From: 66-474 sp050737995
GTDB lineage: Bacteria > Pseudomonadota > Gammaproteobacteria > Xanthomonadales > Rhodanobacteraceae
DNA length: 64,000 bases
Assembly: GCA_050737995.1 (NCBI GenBank)
Contig: JBOHYR010000139.1
Coordinates: 1 to 64,000 of the forward strand
Direction of reading: 5' to 3'
Below the pieces are notes generated by a model that saw only the letters and a list, made by a program, of their open reading frames with translations, was not told the origin of the DNA and searched no databases. Below are positions 1-7,950 of this stretch, in pieces; within the stretch, counting starts at the first letter, position 1, and each line of letters opens with the position of its first letter. The position numbers were made by a program, and so were the translations under genes.

Positions 1-1844
1 ATGTTGCCGCGTCCATCGGCGCCGGTCTCGCCAAGGCCGCACTGGCCGGCAAGATCGACGGCAAGCTGGTGGACCTTGCGCGTACCGTGGACCATGACGC
101 GCGGGTCGAAATCGTCACCGAGAAATCGCCGGAGGCGCTGGACGTCATCCGCCATTCGACTGCGCATCTCCTGGCGCAGGCGGTGCAGCGGTTGCATCCC
201 GGCACGCAGGTGACGATCGGGCCGGTTATCGAAGATGGCTTTTTCTACGACTTCGCGTCCAAGGGCGAGCCGTTCAAACCGGAAGACCTGCCCGCGATCG
301 AAGCCGAGATGCACAAGATCGCGAAGGAATCGTTGCCGTTGTCGCGCAGCGTGAAATCGCGCGACGATGCGGTGCAGTTCTTTCGCGGCATCGGCGAGGA
401 CTACAAGGCCGAGATCATCGAGTCGATCCCGTCGAACGAGGAACTGTCGCTGTATTCGCAGGGCGAGTTCACCGACCTCTGCCGGGGCCCGCACGTGCCG
501 GATACCGGACGCTTGAAATCGTTCAAGCTGATGAAGACCGCCGGTGCCTATTGGCGCGGCGACAGCGACAACGCGATGCTCAGTCGCATCTACGGCACCG
601 CATGGCTGAACGACAAGGATCTCAAGGCCTACCTGACCCGCATCGAGGAGGCCGAGAAGCGCGACCACAGAAAGCTCGGTCGCCAGCTCGACCTGTTCCA
701 CATGCAGGAAGAAGCGCCGGGCATGGCGTTTTGGCATGCCAACGGCTGGACGCTTTGGCAGCAGGTCGAGCAATACATGCGCCGCGTATACCGCGACTCG
801 GGCTATCGGGAGGTCAAGTGCCCATCGATCCTCGATGTATCGCTGTGGAAGAAATCCGGCCACTGGGACAACTACAAGGACAACATGTTTTTCACGGAGT
901 CGGAGAAGCGCACCTACGCGGTGAAACCGATGAACTGCCCCGGCCATGTCCAGATATACAACGACGGCTTGCACAGCTACCGCGATTTGCCCATTCGTTA
1001 CGGCGAGTTTGGTTCCTGCACGCGCAACGAGCCCTCAGGCGCGCTGCACGGCCTGCTGCGGGTACGCAACTTCATCCAGGATGATGGGCACATCTTTTGC
1101 ACAGAGGACCAGATCGAGCAGGAAGTGGTCGATTTCCACCGCCAGGCGTTGAAGGTCTATTCGGATTTCGGCTTCACGGACGTGGAACTGATGCTTGCGT
1201 TGCGCCCCGAGGCGCGGATCGGCGACGACGCGGTCTGGGACAAGGCCGAGAGCGCCCTGCGCGACGCGCTTCGACGAGCCGGCGCCGAATGGAAGGAATT
1301 GCCCGGGGAGGGCGCCTTCTACGGCCCCAAGATCGAATACCACCTGCGTGATGCGATCGGCCGCGACTGGCAGCTCGGCACGATGCAGGTTGATTTCTCG
1401 ATGCCGGGGCGTCTAGGGGCCGAATACGTGGGTGAGGACTCCCAGCGTCACGTACCGGTGATGCTGCATCGGGCCATCGTCGGCTCGATGGAGCGGTTCC
1501 TCGGGATCCTGATCGAGCATCACGCCGGAAACTTTCCCACCTGGCTGGCTCCGGTCCAAGCCGTCGCCATGAACATCACCGATGCTCAGGCCGACTACAC
1601 GGCCGGAGTAGTGAAAAGCCTGAACGAAGCCGGTTATCGCGCCGAGGCGGATTTGCGCAACGAGAAAATAAGCTATAAAATCCGCGGGCATACGTTGCAG
1701 AAGGTGCCTTGGCTGCTCGTGATCGGCGATCGCGAGAAGGAGAAGGGCACCGTTTCCGTGCGCACGCGTTCCGGGGAAGATCTTGGCAGCATGACGTTGC
1801 CGGACTTCATCGAACGGCTCGAGGTCGAGCCGGGACCGCGTTGA
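1..1844 (+). CDS. thrS: threonyl-tRNA synthetase, 5' end cut by window edge
   Basis: Class II synthetase that charges tRNA-Thr in the cytoplasm. The reading frame is open from base 3, so the true start lies upstream and roughly 25-30 N-terminal residues of the TGS domain are missing. What remains is the end of TGS, the editing domain with HSTAHLLAQ (the HxxxH zinc/editing motif), the catalytic core with MNCPGH (zinc cysteine) and the motif 3 region around HRAIVGSMERFLGIL, and the C-terminal anticodon-binding domain. About 613 residues are visible, against about 640 usual. It ends 48 bp before infC, the standard gammaproteobacterial thrS-infC-rpmI-rplT order. An ATG at 69 is internal and not the start. 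Identity is certain. Confidence 0.97.
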   Translation, partial: VAASIGAGLAKAALAGKIDGKLVDLARTVDHDARVEIVTEKSPEALDVIRHSTAHLLAQAVQRLHPGTQVTIGPVIEDGFFYDFASKGEPFKPEDLPAIEAEMHKIAKESLPLSRSVKSRDDAVQFFRGIGEDYKAEIIESIPSNEELSLYSQGEFTDLCRGPHVPDTGRLKSFKLMKTAGAYWRGDSDNAMLSRIYGTAWLNDKDLKAYLTRIEEAEKRDHRKLGRQLDLFHMQEEAPGMAFWHANGWTLWQQVEQYMRRVYRDSGYREVKCPSILDVSLWKKSGHWDNYKDNMFFTESEKRTYAVKPMNCPGHVQIYNDGLHSYRDLPIRYGEFGSCTRNEPSGALHGLLRVRNFIQDDGHIFCTEDQIEQEVVDFHRQALKVYSDFGFTDVELMLALRPEARIGDDAVWDKAESALRDALRRAGAEWKELPGEGAFYGPKIEYHLRDAIGRDWQLGTMQVDFSMPGRLGAEYVGEDSQRHVPVMLHRAIVGSMERFLGILIEHHAGNFPTWLAPVQAVAMNITDAQADYTAGVVKSLNEAGYRAEADLRNEKISYKIRGHTLQKVPWLLVIGDREKEKGTVSVRTRSGEDLGSMTLPDFIERLEVEPGPR

Positions 1845-1892
1845 CGGATGCACGCCAGGCATCGCTGGCGAACTTGAGCAGGAGAAGACGGT

Positions 1893-2414
1893 ATCGCAAC
1901 CGAAAACAAGAGCAATCGGCGCAACAGTGAAATCCGCGTTCCGCGTGTACGCGTGATCGGCGCCGATGGGGAGCAGGTCGGAATCCTCGAACGCGACGAG
2001 GCATTGGCGATGGCCGAGGAAGCTGGCCTGGATCTGGTCGAGATCCAGCCAACCGCCGACCCGCCCGTATGCCGGGTCATGGATTTCGGCAAGTTCAAGT
2101 TCGATCAACAGAAGAAGGCGCACGCCGCACGCCGGCGAAGCCGGCAGATCGAGACGAAGGAGTTGAAGTTCCGCCCGACCACGGACGTCGGCGACTACAA
2201 CATCAAGTTGCGCAACATGTTCAAGTTTCTGGAGGGTGGCGACAAGGTCAAGGTCAACATCCGCTTCCGTGGTCGCGAGATGCGGCACCAGGAACTCGGC
2301 ATCGAACTGGCCCAGCGTATCCAGAAGGACGTCGTCGAGCATGGCGTGGTCGATCAGTTTCCGCGCATGGAAGGGCGCCAGATGACGATGATGATCAGCC
2401 CCAAGAAGAAATAG
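1893..2414 (+). CDS. infC: translation initiation factor IF-3, AUC start
   Basis: IF-3 binds the 30S subunit and discriminates against non-standard start codons. The frame carries EIRVPRVRVIGADGEQVG, then the linker and the C-domain (KVKVNIRFRGREM, EGRQMTMMI). No ATG, GTG or TTG lies where the family begins; the first such codon is GTG at 1953, which would remove the conserved EIRVPRV stretch. An AGGAGA at 1880-1885 sits 7 bases before ATC at 1893, and starting there gives a 173-residue protein of normal length. E. coli infC starts with AUU, which allows IF-3 to repress its own synthesis, so a rare start here fits the same autoregulation. The exact start is inferred. Confidence 0.93.
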   Translation: MATENKSNRRNSEIRVPRVRVIGADGEQVGILERDEALAMAEEAGLDLVEIQPTADPPVCRVMDFGKFKFDQQKKAHAARRRSRQIETKELKFRPTTDVGDYNIKLRNMFKFLEGGDKVKVNIRFRGREMRHQELGIELAQRIQKDVVEHGVVDQFPRMEGRQMTMMISPKKK

Positions 2415-2559
2415 GGGCGAATCGTTCGCCGCGGAGCGGCGGATGACACGAAGACGGCCACGAGGTCGTCGCCAACAAGCCGGTACGGGCATGGATGGAA
2501 AGCGCGATCGAACGATCGCCGCCCGCGCCAGTCACGAAAATCGAAAACGGAGTTGTTCC

Positions 2560-2757
2560 ATGCCCAAGATCAAGACCAACCGGGCCGCTGCCAAGCGGTT
2601 CCGCAAGACCGCGACTGGCAAGTTCAAGGCCGGCCACGCTTTCAAGTCGCACATCCTGACCAAGAAGTCGACCAAGCGCAAACGCGGTCTGCGCGCCCCC
2701 AACCACGTGCGTGAATGCGACACCAAGCGTGTCGCACGCATGCTTCCCTACGCCTAA
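2560..2757 (+). CDS. rpmI: 50S ribosomal protein L35
   Basis: Small basic large-subunit protein of 65 residues, the usual L35 length, starting MPKIKTNRAAAKRF. The ATG at 2560 is chosen because the family starts MPKIKT; an open frame extends to 2443 but is not conserved-looking. The 145 bp between infC and this gene contain two short hairpins (GCGAA/TTCGC near 2418 and CCGC/GCGG near 2430). In E. coli the corresponding stretch is the L20 operator; whether that applies here is not shown. rplT follows 15 bp downstream. Confidence 0.98.
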   Translation: MPKIKTNRAAAKRFRKTATGKFKAGHAFKSHILTKKSTKRKRGLRAPNHVRECDTKRVARMLPYA

Positions 2758-2772
2758 GCGGAGAACACCACC

Positions 2773-3132
2773 ATGGCACGAGTCAAACGTGGCGTCACCG
2801 CGCGTGCGCGTCACAAGAAAACCCTCAAGGCCGCCAAGGGCTATTACAACGCCCGCCGCAAGGTCTACCGCGTCGCCAAGCAGGCCGTCACCAAGGCCGA
2901 GCAGTACGCCTACATCGGCCGCAAGCAGCGCAAGCGCCAGTTCCGCGCGCTGTGGATCGTGCGCATCAACGCGGCCGCGCGCCAGTTCGGGCTGTCTTAC
3001 AGCCGTCTGATCGCCGGTCTCGACAACGCCGGTATCACGATCGATCGCAAGGTGCTCGCCGATCTGGCGGTACACGACATCACGGCGTTCGGCGCAATCG
3101 CCGAGAAGGCCAAGGCCAGCCTGGCCGCTTGA
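2773..3132 (+). CDS. rplT: 50S ribosomal protein L20
   Basis: Ribosomal assembly protein of 119 residues with the typical start MARVKRGVTARARHKK, a long basic N-terminal helix and the globular C-terminal half (RQFGLSYSRLIAGL). Length matches the family (about 118). In enterobacteria L20 represses rpmI and rplT translation. It is followed by a strong hairpin with a T-run (3172-3204) before pheS. Confidence 0.98.
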   Translation: MARVKRGVTARARHKKTLKAAKGYYNARRKVYRVAKQAVTKAEQYAYIGRKQRKRQFRALWIVRINAAARQFGLSYSRLIAGLDNAGITIDRKVLADLAVHDITAFGAIAEKAKASLAA

Positions 3133-3171
3133 ATTGCTCCGGCGTCCGCGCCGGTGGCTATGATGCAAGCG

Positions 3172-3204
3172 AGCGGGAAGGGCCTTGGCTCTTCCCGCTT
3201 TTGT
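3172..3204 (+). terminator. intrinsic terminator or attenuator between rplT and pheS
   Basis: Arms AGCGGGAAG (3172-3180) and CTTCCCGCT (3191-3199) pair perfectly over 9 bp around a 10-base loop and are followed by TTTTGTTT. This is the form of a Rho-independent terminator, placed 17 bp before the pheS ATG. It could end the infC-rpmI-rplT transcript, or attenuate readthrough into pheST as in E. coli. I found no convincing phenylalanine-rich leader peptide. Confidence 0.75.
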
Positions 3205-3220
3205 TTGCGAAAGGGGTTCG

Positions 3221-4231
3221 ATGGACACGTTGACGCAACGCATCGATGAGGCGCTGGTTACGGTAACCGGTGCCTCGACGCTGGACGCGCTCGAAGCGCG
3301 GCGTGTTGCGTTGCTCGGCAAGAACGGTGCGATCACCGCGGAGTTGAAAGCCTTGGGCAGGTTGCCTCCCGACCAGCGCAAGGCGCGTGGTGCCGAGGTC
3401 AACGCCGCCAAGGAAAGACTGGCCGATGCAATCGCGGCTCGCCGTGCGGCACTCGAACAAACCGCCCTCGAAACTCGGCTGTCGTCCGAAGGTATCGACA
3501 TCACCCAGCCGGGACGCGACACCGGATGCGGCACGATCCATCCGCTCACCCGCACCCTCGAGCGCATCGAGGCGATCTTCGCGCAGCTCGGTTACAGCGT
3601 CGCAGAAGGTCCGGAGATCGAGGACGACTGGCACAATTTCGAGGCCTTGAACTTCCCGGCGCACCATCCCGCCCGCGCAATGCACGATACCTTCTACTTT
3701 GGCGACGGACGGCTGCTTCGCACGCATACGTCGCCGGTGCAGATCCGAGCCATGCAGGGGAAGCAGCCGCCAGTCCGCATCATCGCGCCGGGCAAGGTTT
3801 ATCGCAGCGATTCCGACCAGACCCATTCGCCGATGTTTCATCAGGTCGAGGGACTTCTGGTGGATGATTCGGCCACGTTTGCCGATCTGAAAGGCACGCT
3901 GGAAGCTTTCGTGACCGCATTTTTCGGACGCGCTTTCGCGATGCGCTTTCGGCCGAGCTACTTCCCGTTCACCGAGCCTTCCGCGGAAGTAGATATCCGC
4001 TGGAGCCACGGCGATCAAGGCAACAGCGATGGCGGCGAACGCTGGCTGGAGGTGCTGGGCTGCGGCATGGTGCATCCGAATGTACTCGGCAGCTGCGGCA
4101 TCGACCCCGAGCGCTACACCGGCTTCGCATTCGGCATGGGCGTCGAGCGTCTCGCGATGCTTCGTTATGGCGTCACCGACCTGCGTGCGTTCTTCGAGAA
4201 CGACGTGCGTTTCCTCGCGCAGTTCGCATGA
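3221..4231 (+). CDS. pheS: phenylalanyl-tRNA synthetase alpha subunit
   Basis: Catalytic alpha subunit of the cytoplasmic alpha2-beta2 enzyme. The N-terminal coiled-coil arm (residues 1-90) precedes the class II core, which has the motif 2 region VYRSDSDQTHSPMFHQVEG and the motif 3 region FGMGVERLAMLRYGV. The ATG at 3221 gives 336 residues, close to the usual 330-340; the open frame continues upstream only through the terminator. pheT starts 10 bp after the stop, so the two subunits are co-transcribed. Confidence 0.98.
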   Translation: MDTLTQRIDEALVTVTGASTLDALEARRVALLGKNGAITAELKALGRLPPDQRKARGAEVNAAKERLADAIAARRAALEQTALETRLSSEGIDITQPGRDTGCGTIHPLTRTLERIEAIFAQLGYSVAEGPEIEDDWHNFEALNFPAHHPARAMHDTFYFGDGRLLRTHTSPVQIRAMQGKQPPVRIIAPGKVYRSDSDQTHSPMFHQVEGLLVDDSATFADLKGTLEAFVTAFFGRAFAMRFRPSYFPFTEPSAEVDIRWSHGDQGNSDGGERWLEVLGCGMVHPNVLGSCGIDPERYTGFAFGMGVERLAMLRYGVTDLRAFFENDVRFLAQFA

Positions 4232-4241
4232 GGGGCCGTGC

Positions 4242-6647
4242 ATGAGGTTCTCGGAAAATTGGTTACGCGATCTTGTCGATATCCCTGCCGACCGCGCCGG
4301 ACTGGCGAAACGTCTCACCATGAGTGGGCTGGAAGTGGCGGCGGTGGATGTGATCGGCGGCTCGCTGGACGGGGTGATCGTCGCACGCATAATTGCTTGC
4401 GATGCGCACCCCGACGCGGACAAATTGCGTGTATGCCGGGTTGATTCCGGCGGTGGCGAAGTGCAGATCGTTTGTGGTGCATCGAACGCACGCGCCGGAT
4501 TGGTTGCGCCGCTGGCCACGCTCGGCGCGAAGCTGCCGAATGGCGTCACGATCAAAGCCGCAAAATTGCGCGGCGTAGAATCGCATGGCATGTTGTGCTC
4601 GGCCAAGGAACTTTGCATCGCCGCCGACGCGTCGGGCCTGATGGAGTTGCCGAACGAGGCGCCGGTCGGGCAGCCGCTTGCGGAATATCTTGGTCTGCCC
4701 GACGCTTCCATCGAAATCGAACTCACCCCCAATCGTGGCGATTGTCTCGGGGTGATCGGATTGGCCGACGAGGTTGCCGCCGAATTCGGCTCGCGCGCCA
4801 AGCCCTTTCAACAGGCGTCGATAACGCCAGTGGTATCCGCGCCGCGAGACATTCACCTCGAAGCGGGCGCCGATTGCCCACGCTATCTGGGACGTGCGCT
4901 GCGTGGCATCGACATGCAAGCGACGACGCCGATGTGGATGGCGCAGCGCCTGCGCGCCGCGGGCCTCAATCCGATCAATGCCGTTGTGGATGTTGCCAAT
5001 TACGTAATGCTGGAGACCGGTCAGCCTTTGCACGCCTTCGACGAGTCGAAGATCGAGGGCGCCATCTTTGTGCGTCACGCGCGTGCCGATGAGTCATTGA
5101 GGCTGCTGGACGGCAGCGAAGCGAAACTCGATCCGGGATTTCTGGTGGTCGCCGATGAGGCGAAGCCGCTGGCGGTCGCCGGGGTGATGGGTGGCTTTGA
5201 TTCACGCGTCAGCGAAACCACGCGCGATGTTTTCCTGGAAGCCGCGCACTTCTCGCCGGCCGCGATCATGGGTCGTGCGCGCAAGCTCGGACTCGCTACC
5301 GATGCCGCGCACCGCTTCGAACGCGGGGTCGATCCCGAACTGCCGCGTGCGGCGATGGAGCGTGCCGTCGCGTTGCTGGTCGACATCGCGGGCGGCCAGC
5401 CCGGGGAAGTCATCGAAGCAACGTTGCCGGAATACATCCCGCAACGCAAACCTGTCATGTTGCGCCGTGCACGCATCGCGCGGGTGCTGGGCATTGAGGT
5501 TCCGGACGCGGACATCGCGCGCATTCTCATCGCGCTGGGCATGCGCGTGGAATCGCGGCCCGACGGCTGGCGCGTGACGCCAACGTCCCGGCGTTTCGAC
5601 ATCGAGCGCGAGGAAGACCTGATCGAGGAAGTGGCACGCATCCATGGGTACGACGCGATCCCCGCGCGTCTGCCGGGCGGCGCGCCGCCCGCGCCGCACG
5701 ATGACGAGGCTGTGCTGCCTGTTTCCGCGTTGCGCACTGGCCTCGCCGCGCGTGGGTACCTCGAAGCGATCTGCTATGCCTTCGTCGACCCGCGCTGGCT
5801 TGCCGATTGGCAACTCGACGCTCGCGCCGTGCCGCTGGCCAATCCGTTGTCGGCGGATCTGGCGTCGATGCGGACATCGCTGCTGCCGGGGCTGGTCGAG
5901 GCGTTGCGGCGCAACCGTAATCGCCAGCAGGCAAGGGTGCGTTTGTTCGAGACGGGGGTGGTGTTCGAGAAGCGGGGAACGGCAACGGCCGGAACGGCAG
6001 TCGACGACACGACGCCTGCTGAAACTTCAATGTTGGCGGCGGTCGCGTGCGGCAGCGCGCAGGCTGAGCAATGGGGCGAGCCGAGACGCGCGCTCGATTT
6101 TTTCGACATCAAGGGCGACCTGCAATCCCTGCTCGCGATGTCCGGCTCGCCGCAGGCCTGGTCGTTCGATGCACACGATCTGCCAGGCTGGCTGCACCCC
6201 GGCCGCGGCGCGCGGGTACTGCGCGATGGCGTGGTCGTTGGCGCAGTCGGCGCCCTGCACCCGTCGTTGCAGCGGCGACTCGATCTGCCAGAAATCCATG
6301 TATTCGAAGTCCGGTCCGCTGCCCTGCGGCAACGGGCCATTCCGGCTGCCCAAGGTTTGCCCCGCTTCCCGTCGATCCGCCGCGACATCGCGATCGAGGT
6401 CGACGAAGCGGTGGAATGGGGCAGGATCGCAGACGTGATCCGTTCAGGTTTGTCGACAATGCTGGCAGAACCCGTACTTTTCGACTGTTTTCGTGGCCCC
6501 GGCTTGAGCCAGGGTCGAAAGAGTCTTGCTATAGGCTTGATTTTGCAGGACAGTTCGCGCACGCTTACGGATCAGGACGCCGACCGTTGCGTGGCCGATG
6601 TGGTGGCGCGGCTGGAAAGCGATTTAGGGGCAAGGTTGAGGAGTTGA
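4242..6647 (+). CDS. pheT: phenylalanyl-tRNA synthetase beta subunit
   Basis: 801-residue beta subunit (family about 795). In order are the start MRFSENWLRDLVDIP, the OB-fold tRNA-binding domain (around residues 40-150, with ACDAHPDADKLRVCRVD), the B3/B4 editing domain, the B5 domain, the catalytic-like core, and the C-terminal FDX-ACB anticodon-binding domain (PRFPSIRRDIAIEV). The ATG at 4242 is preferred to upstream in-frame codons lying inside pheS. ihfA begins one base after the stop codon. Confidence 0.98.
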   Translation: MRFSENWLRDLVDIPADRAGLAKRLTMSGLEVAAVDVIGGSLDGVIVARIIACDAHPDADKLRVCRVDSGGGEVQIVCGASNARAGLVAPLATLGAKLPNGVTIKAAKLRGVESHGMLCSAKELCIAADASGLMELPNEAPVGQPLAEYLGLPDASIEIELTPNRGDCLGVIGLADEVAAEFGSRAKPFQQASITPVVSAPRDIHLEAGADCPRYLGRALRGIDMQATTPMWMAQRLRAAGLNPINAVVDVANYVMLETGQPLHAFDESKIEGAIFVRHARADESLRLLDGSEAKLDPGFLVVADEAKPLAVAGVMGGFDSRVSETTRDVFLEAAHFSPAAIMGRARKLGLATDAAHRFERGVDPELPRAAMERAVALLVDIAGGQPGEVIEATLPEYIPQRKPVMLRRARIARVLGIEVPDADIARILIALGMRVESRPDGWRVTPTSRRFDIEREEDLIEEVARIHGYDAIPARLPGGAPPAPHDDEAVLPVSALRTGLAARGYLEAICYAFVDPRWLADWQLDARAVPLANPLSADLASMRTSLLPGLVEALRRNRNRQQARVRLFETGVVFEKRGTATAGTAVDDTTPAETSMLAAVACGSAQAEQWGEPRRALDFFDIKGDLQSLLAMSGSPQAWSFDAHDLPGWLHPGRGARVLRDGVVVGAVGALHPSLQRRLDLPEIHVFEVRSAALRQRAIPAAQGLPRFPSIRRDIAIEVDEAVEWGRIADVIRSGLSTMLAEPVLFDCFRGPGLSQGRKSLAIGLILQDSSRTLTDQDADRCVADVVARLESDLGARLRS

Positions 6648-6648
6648 G

Positions 6649-6951
6649 ATGACGCTGACCAAGGCAGAAATGGCCGAGCGCCTGTTTCTTGATGTGGGCC
6701 TCAACAAGCGTGAAGCCAGGGAGTGCGTTGACGCCATCTTCGAGGTGTTGCGCGAGGCACTCGAGCAGGGGGAGCAGGTCAAATTGTCGGGGTTCGGCAA
6801 CTTCGACCTGCGCAACAAGAATCAGCGTCCGGGGCGCAACCCCAAGACCGGCGAGGAGATTCCCATCTCCGCGCGCCGTGTCGTAACGTTTCGTCCGGGA
6901 CAAAAGCTGAAATTGAGGGTCGAGAATCATGCTGGATCAGGGCAGCAATAA
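6649..6951 (+). CDS. ihfA: integration host factor alpha subunit
   Basis: 100-residue DNA-bending protein that acts as a heterodimer with IHF beta in nucleoid structure, transcription and recombination. It starts MTLTKAEMAERLF and carries the DNA-intercalating arm with the invariant proline, GRNPKTGEEIPISARRVVTF. The spacing to pheT (one base) shows the usual pheST-ihfA operon. Its last 23 bases overlap the following MerR-type gene. Confidence 0.97.
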   Translation: MTLTKAEMAERLFLDVGLNKREARECVDAIFEVLREALEQGEQVKLSGFGNFDLRNKNQRPGRNPKTGEEIPISARRVVTFRPGQKLKLRVENHAGSGQQ

Positions 6952-7300
6952 CGAACTTCCCGCCATCCCCGCCAAACGGTATTTCACGATTGGCGAGGTC
7001 AGCGAGTTGTGCGCCGTCAAGCCGCACGTGCTGCGCTACTGGGAGCAGGAGTTTCCTGCGCTGAACCCGGTCAAGCGGCGCGGCAACCGGCGCTATTACC
7101 AGCGCCACGATGTGCTGATGATCCGGCAGATCCGGGCCCTGCTGTACGACCAGGGTTTCACCATCACCGGTGCCCGCGCGCGGCTGGAAGGCCAGCAGGG
7201 CAAGATGGAAGCCAGTCTCTCGCACCAGATCGCCCATCAGATGCGCCTGGAACTGGAACAGTTGCTGCAATTGCTGCGCGACCCGTCACGCAGGGCGTGA
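6929..7300 (+). CDS. MerR-family transcriptional regulator
   Basis: 123-residue protein with an N-terminal MerR winged helix: YFTIGEVSELCAVKPHVLRY, then the WEQEFP and RRYYQRHDV segments. A dimerisation helix rich in Gln and Leu follows (HQMRLELEQLLQLLR). It overlaps ihfA by 23 bp, an arrangement common in gammaproteobacteria, so it is probably the last gene of the translation operon. There is no metal-binding cysteine cluster at the C-terminus, so a metal-sensing role is unlikely. The target is unknown. Confidence 0.9.
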   Translation: MLDQGSNNELPAIPAKRYFTIGEVSELCAVKPHVLRYWEQEFPALNPVKRRGNRRYYQRHDVLMIRQIRALLYDQGFTITGARARLEGQQGKMEASLSHQIAHQMRLELEQLLQLLRDPSRRA

Positions 7301-7354
7301 GCCCTGAGATTGTCGTGCCGCGTGATCGGTTATCATGCGCTCTCGTGAACCGGT

Positions 7355-7431
7355 CGGGGCGTAGCGCAGCCTGGTAGCGCATCTGCCTGGGGGGCAGGGG
7401 GTCGTGGGTTCGAATCCCGCCGCCCCGACCA
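7355..7431 (+). tRNA. tRNA-Pro (anticodon GGG)
   Basis: A 77-base cloverleaf with encoded CCA. The acceptor arms are CGGGGCG and CGCCCCG, the D-arm is GCGCAGCCTGGTAGCGC, the anticodon stem TCTGC/GCAGG encloses CTGGGGG (anticodon GGG, reading CCC), and the T-arm contains GGTTCGAATCC. A -10-like TATCAT lies at 7331-7336. A near-copy of its 3' end occurs 180 bp downstream. Confidence 0.97.
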
Positions 7432-7437
7432 ATAACG

Positions 7438-7466
7438 AAAACGGGCCGTTGCGGCCCGTTTTTGTT
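7438..7466 (+). terminator. intrinsic terminator after tRNA-Pro
   Basis: AAACGGGCC and GGCCCGTTT form a 9-bp stem around GTTGC and are followed by a T-rich run (TTTTTGTTATT). It begins 7 bases after the CCA end and should end the tRNA transcript. Confidence 0.85.
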
Positions 7467-7491
7467 ATTGAACATGGTGAGGATGAGAACT

Positions 7492-7513
7492 GGCGCCTTC
7501 GCAAGAAGGCGCC
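7492..7513. repeat. perfect inverted repeat with GCAA loop
   Basis: GGCGCCTTC and GAAGGCGCC pair over 9 bp around GCAA, a GNRA-type tetraloop, 60 bp after the tRNA-Pro gene and just after its terminator. There is no T-run, so it is not a classical terminator. It may be part of a dispersed repeat or of a structured RNA; neither can be settled here. Confidence 0.5.
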
Positions 7514-7594
7514 GTTCGACTGCGAAGCCAGGGACGGCGAAGCGAACATCGCGAAGCGATGGCCCGAAGGGCGAGCGCCGGGAAGGCGCGAGTT

Positions 7595-7613
7595 ATCCCG
7601 TCGCCCCGACCAA
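7595..7613. repeat. copy of the tRNA-Pro 3' end (att-like)
   Basis: ATCCCGTCGCCCCGACCAA repeats the 3' end of the tRNA (7414-7432) with a single C/T difference, in the same orientation and 180 bp downstream. Direct repeats of a tRNA 3' end are what site-specific integrases leave as attL and attR. The interval is too short for an element, so this would be a remnant. Confidence 0.5.
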
Positions 7614-7821
7614 TGTTTTTGCGATCACCCCTGATCGCGGCTTCGTCTTGCGATGTCGAACCGGCCACGGTTTCGATCAGCCGACATCAGAACGCACATC
7701 CCTGTGCTGACTTTTCATGAAAGCTCGCTTCGGCGGCCATTTTGGTTGCGCCGGTGAAGCGGCCACGGGTTCGGCAGATCAAATTTCTGGGTGCGGATTA
7801 CCGCATCATACAAAATTTTGT

Positions 7822-7895
7822 TCGTCATTCCGGGGCCACCCGCGTAGTTTGCGGGTTCCATCGCCGATGAGGCCGGCGATGGCCCCTCAATGACA
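7822..7895. repeat. REP-like palindromic element
   Basis: The outer arms GTCATTCCGGGGCCA and TGGCCCCTCAATGAC are inverted near-repeats. Inside them CCATCGCCG and CCGGCGATGG form a second stem. A related element with the same terminus (CATTCCGGGGC) lies at 42061-42187, and a short relative overlaps the end of pyrG. Downstream of serA it may stabilise or end the message. Confidence 0.65.
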
Positions 7896-7950
7896 GTATT
7901 GATTGGCATGCCGCTGAGATTCGCGACTGTTCAGAACCCCGGGTCCCGAA

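Larger units (their letters stand above)
7432..7950. other. gene-free region between tRNA-Pro and serA
   Basis: About 520 bp with no credible gene. In order it holds the tRNA terminator, a perfect hairpin with a GCAA loop (7492-7513), repeat-like purine-rich sequence, a copy of the tRNA-Pro 3' end (7595-7613), unremarkable AT-richer sequence, and a REP-like palindrome (7822-7895). It may be the scar of an old integration at the tRNA, but no integrase remnant is recognisable. Confidence 0.6.

Noticed and set aside
1413..2492. Minus-strand open frame of 359 codons over thrS and infC
   Set aside because: It covers two certain genes and their junction and has no start signal or family features.
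3133..3220. Leader peptide controlling pheST
   Set aside because: No short frame with a run of Phe codons before the hairpin is present, so only the hairpin is reported.
3158..4801. Long minus-strand open frame of 547 codons across pheS and the start of pheT
   Set aside because: It is the antisense shadow of two certain genes in high-GC sequence, has no recognisable domain, and crosses the rplT-pheS terminator.
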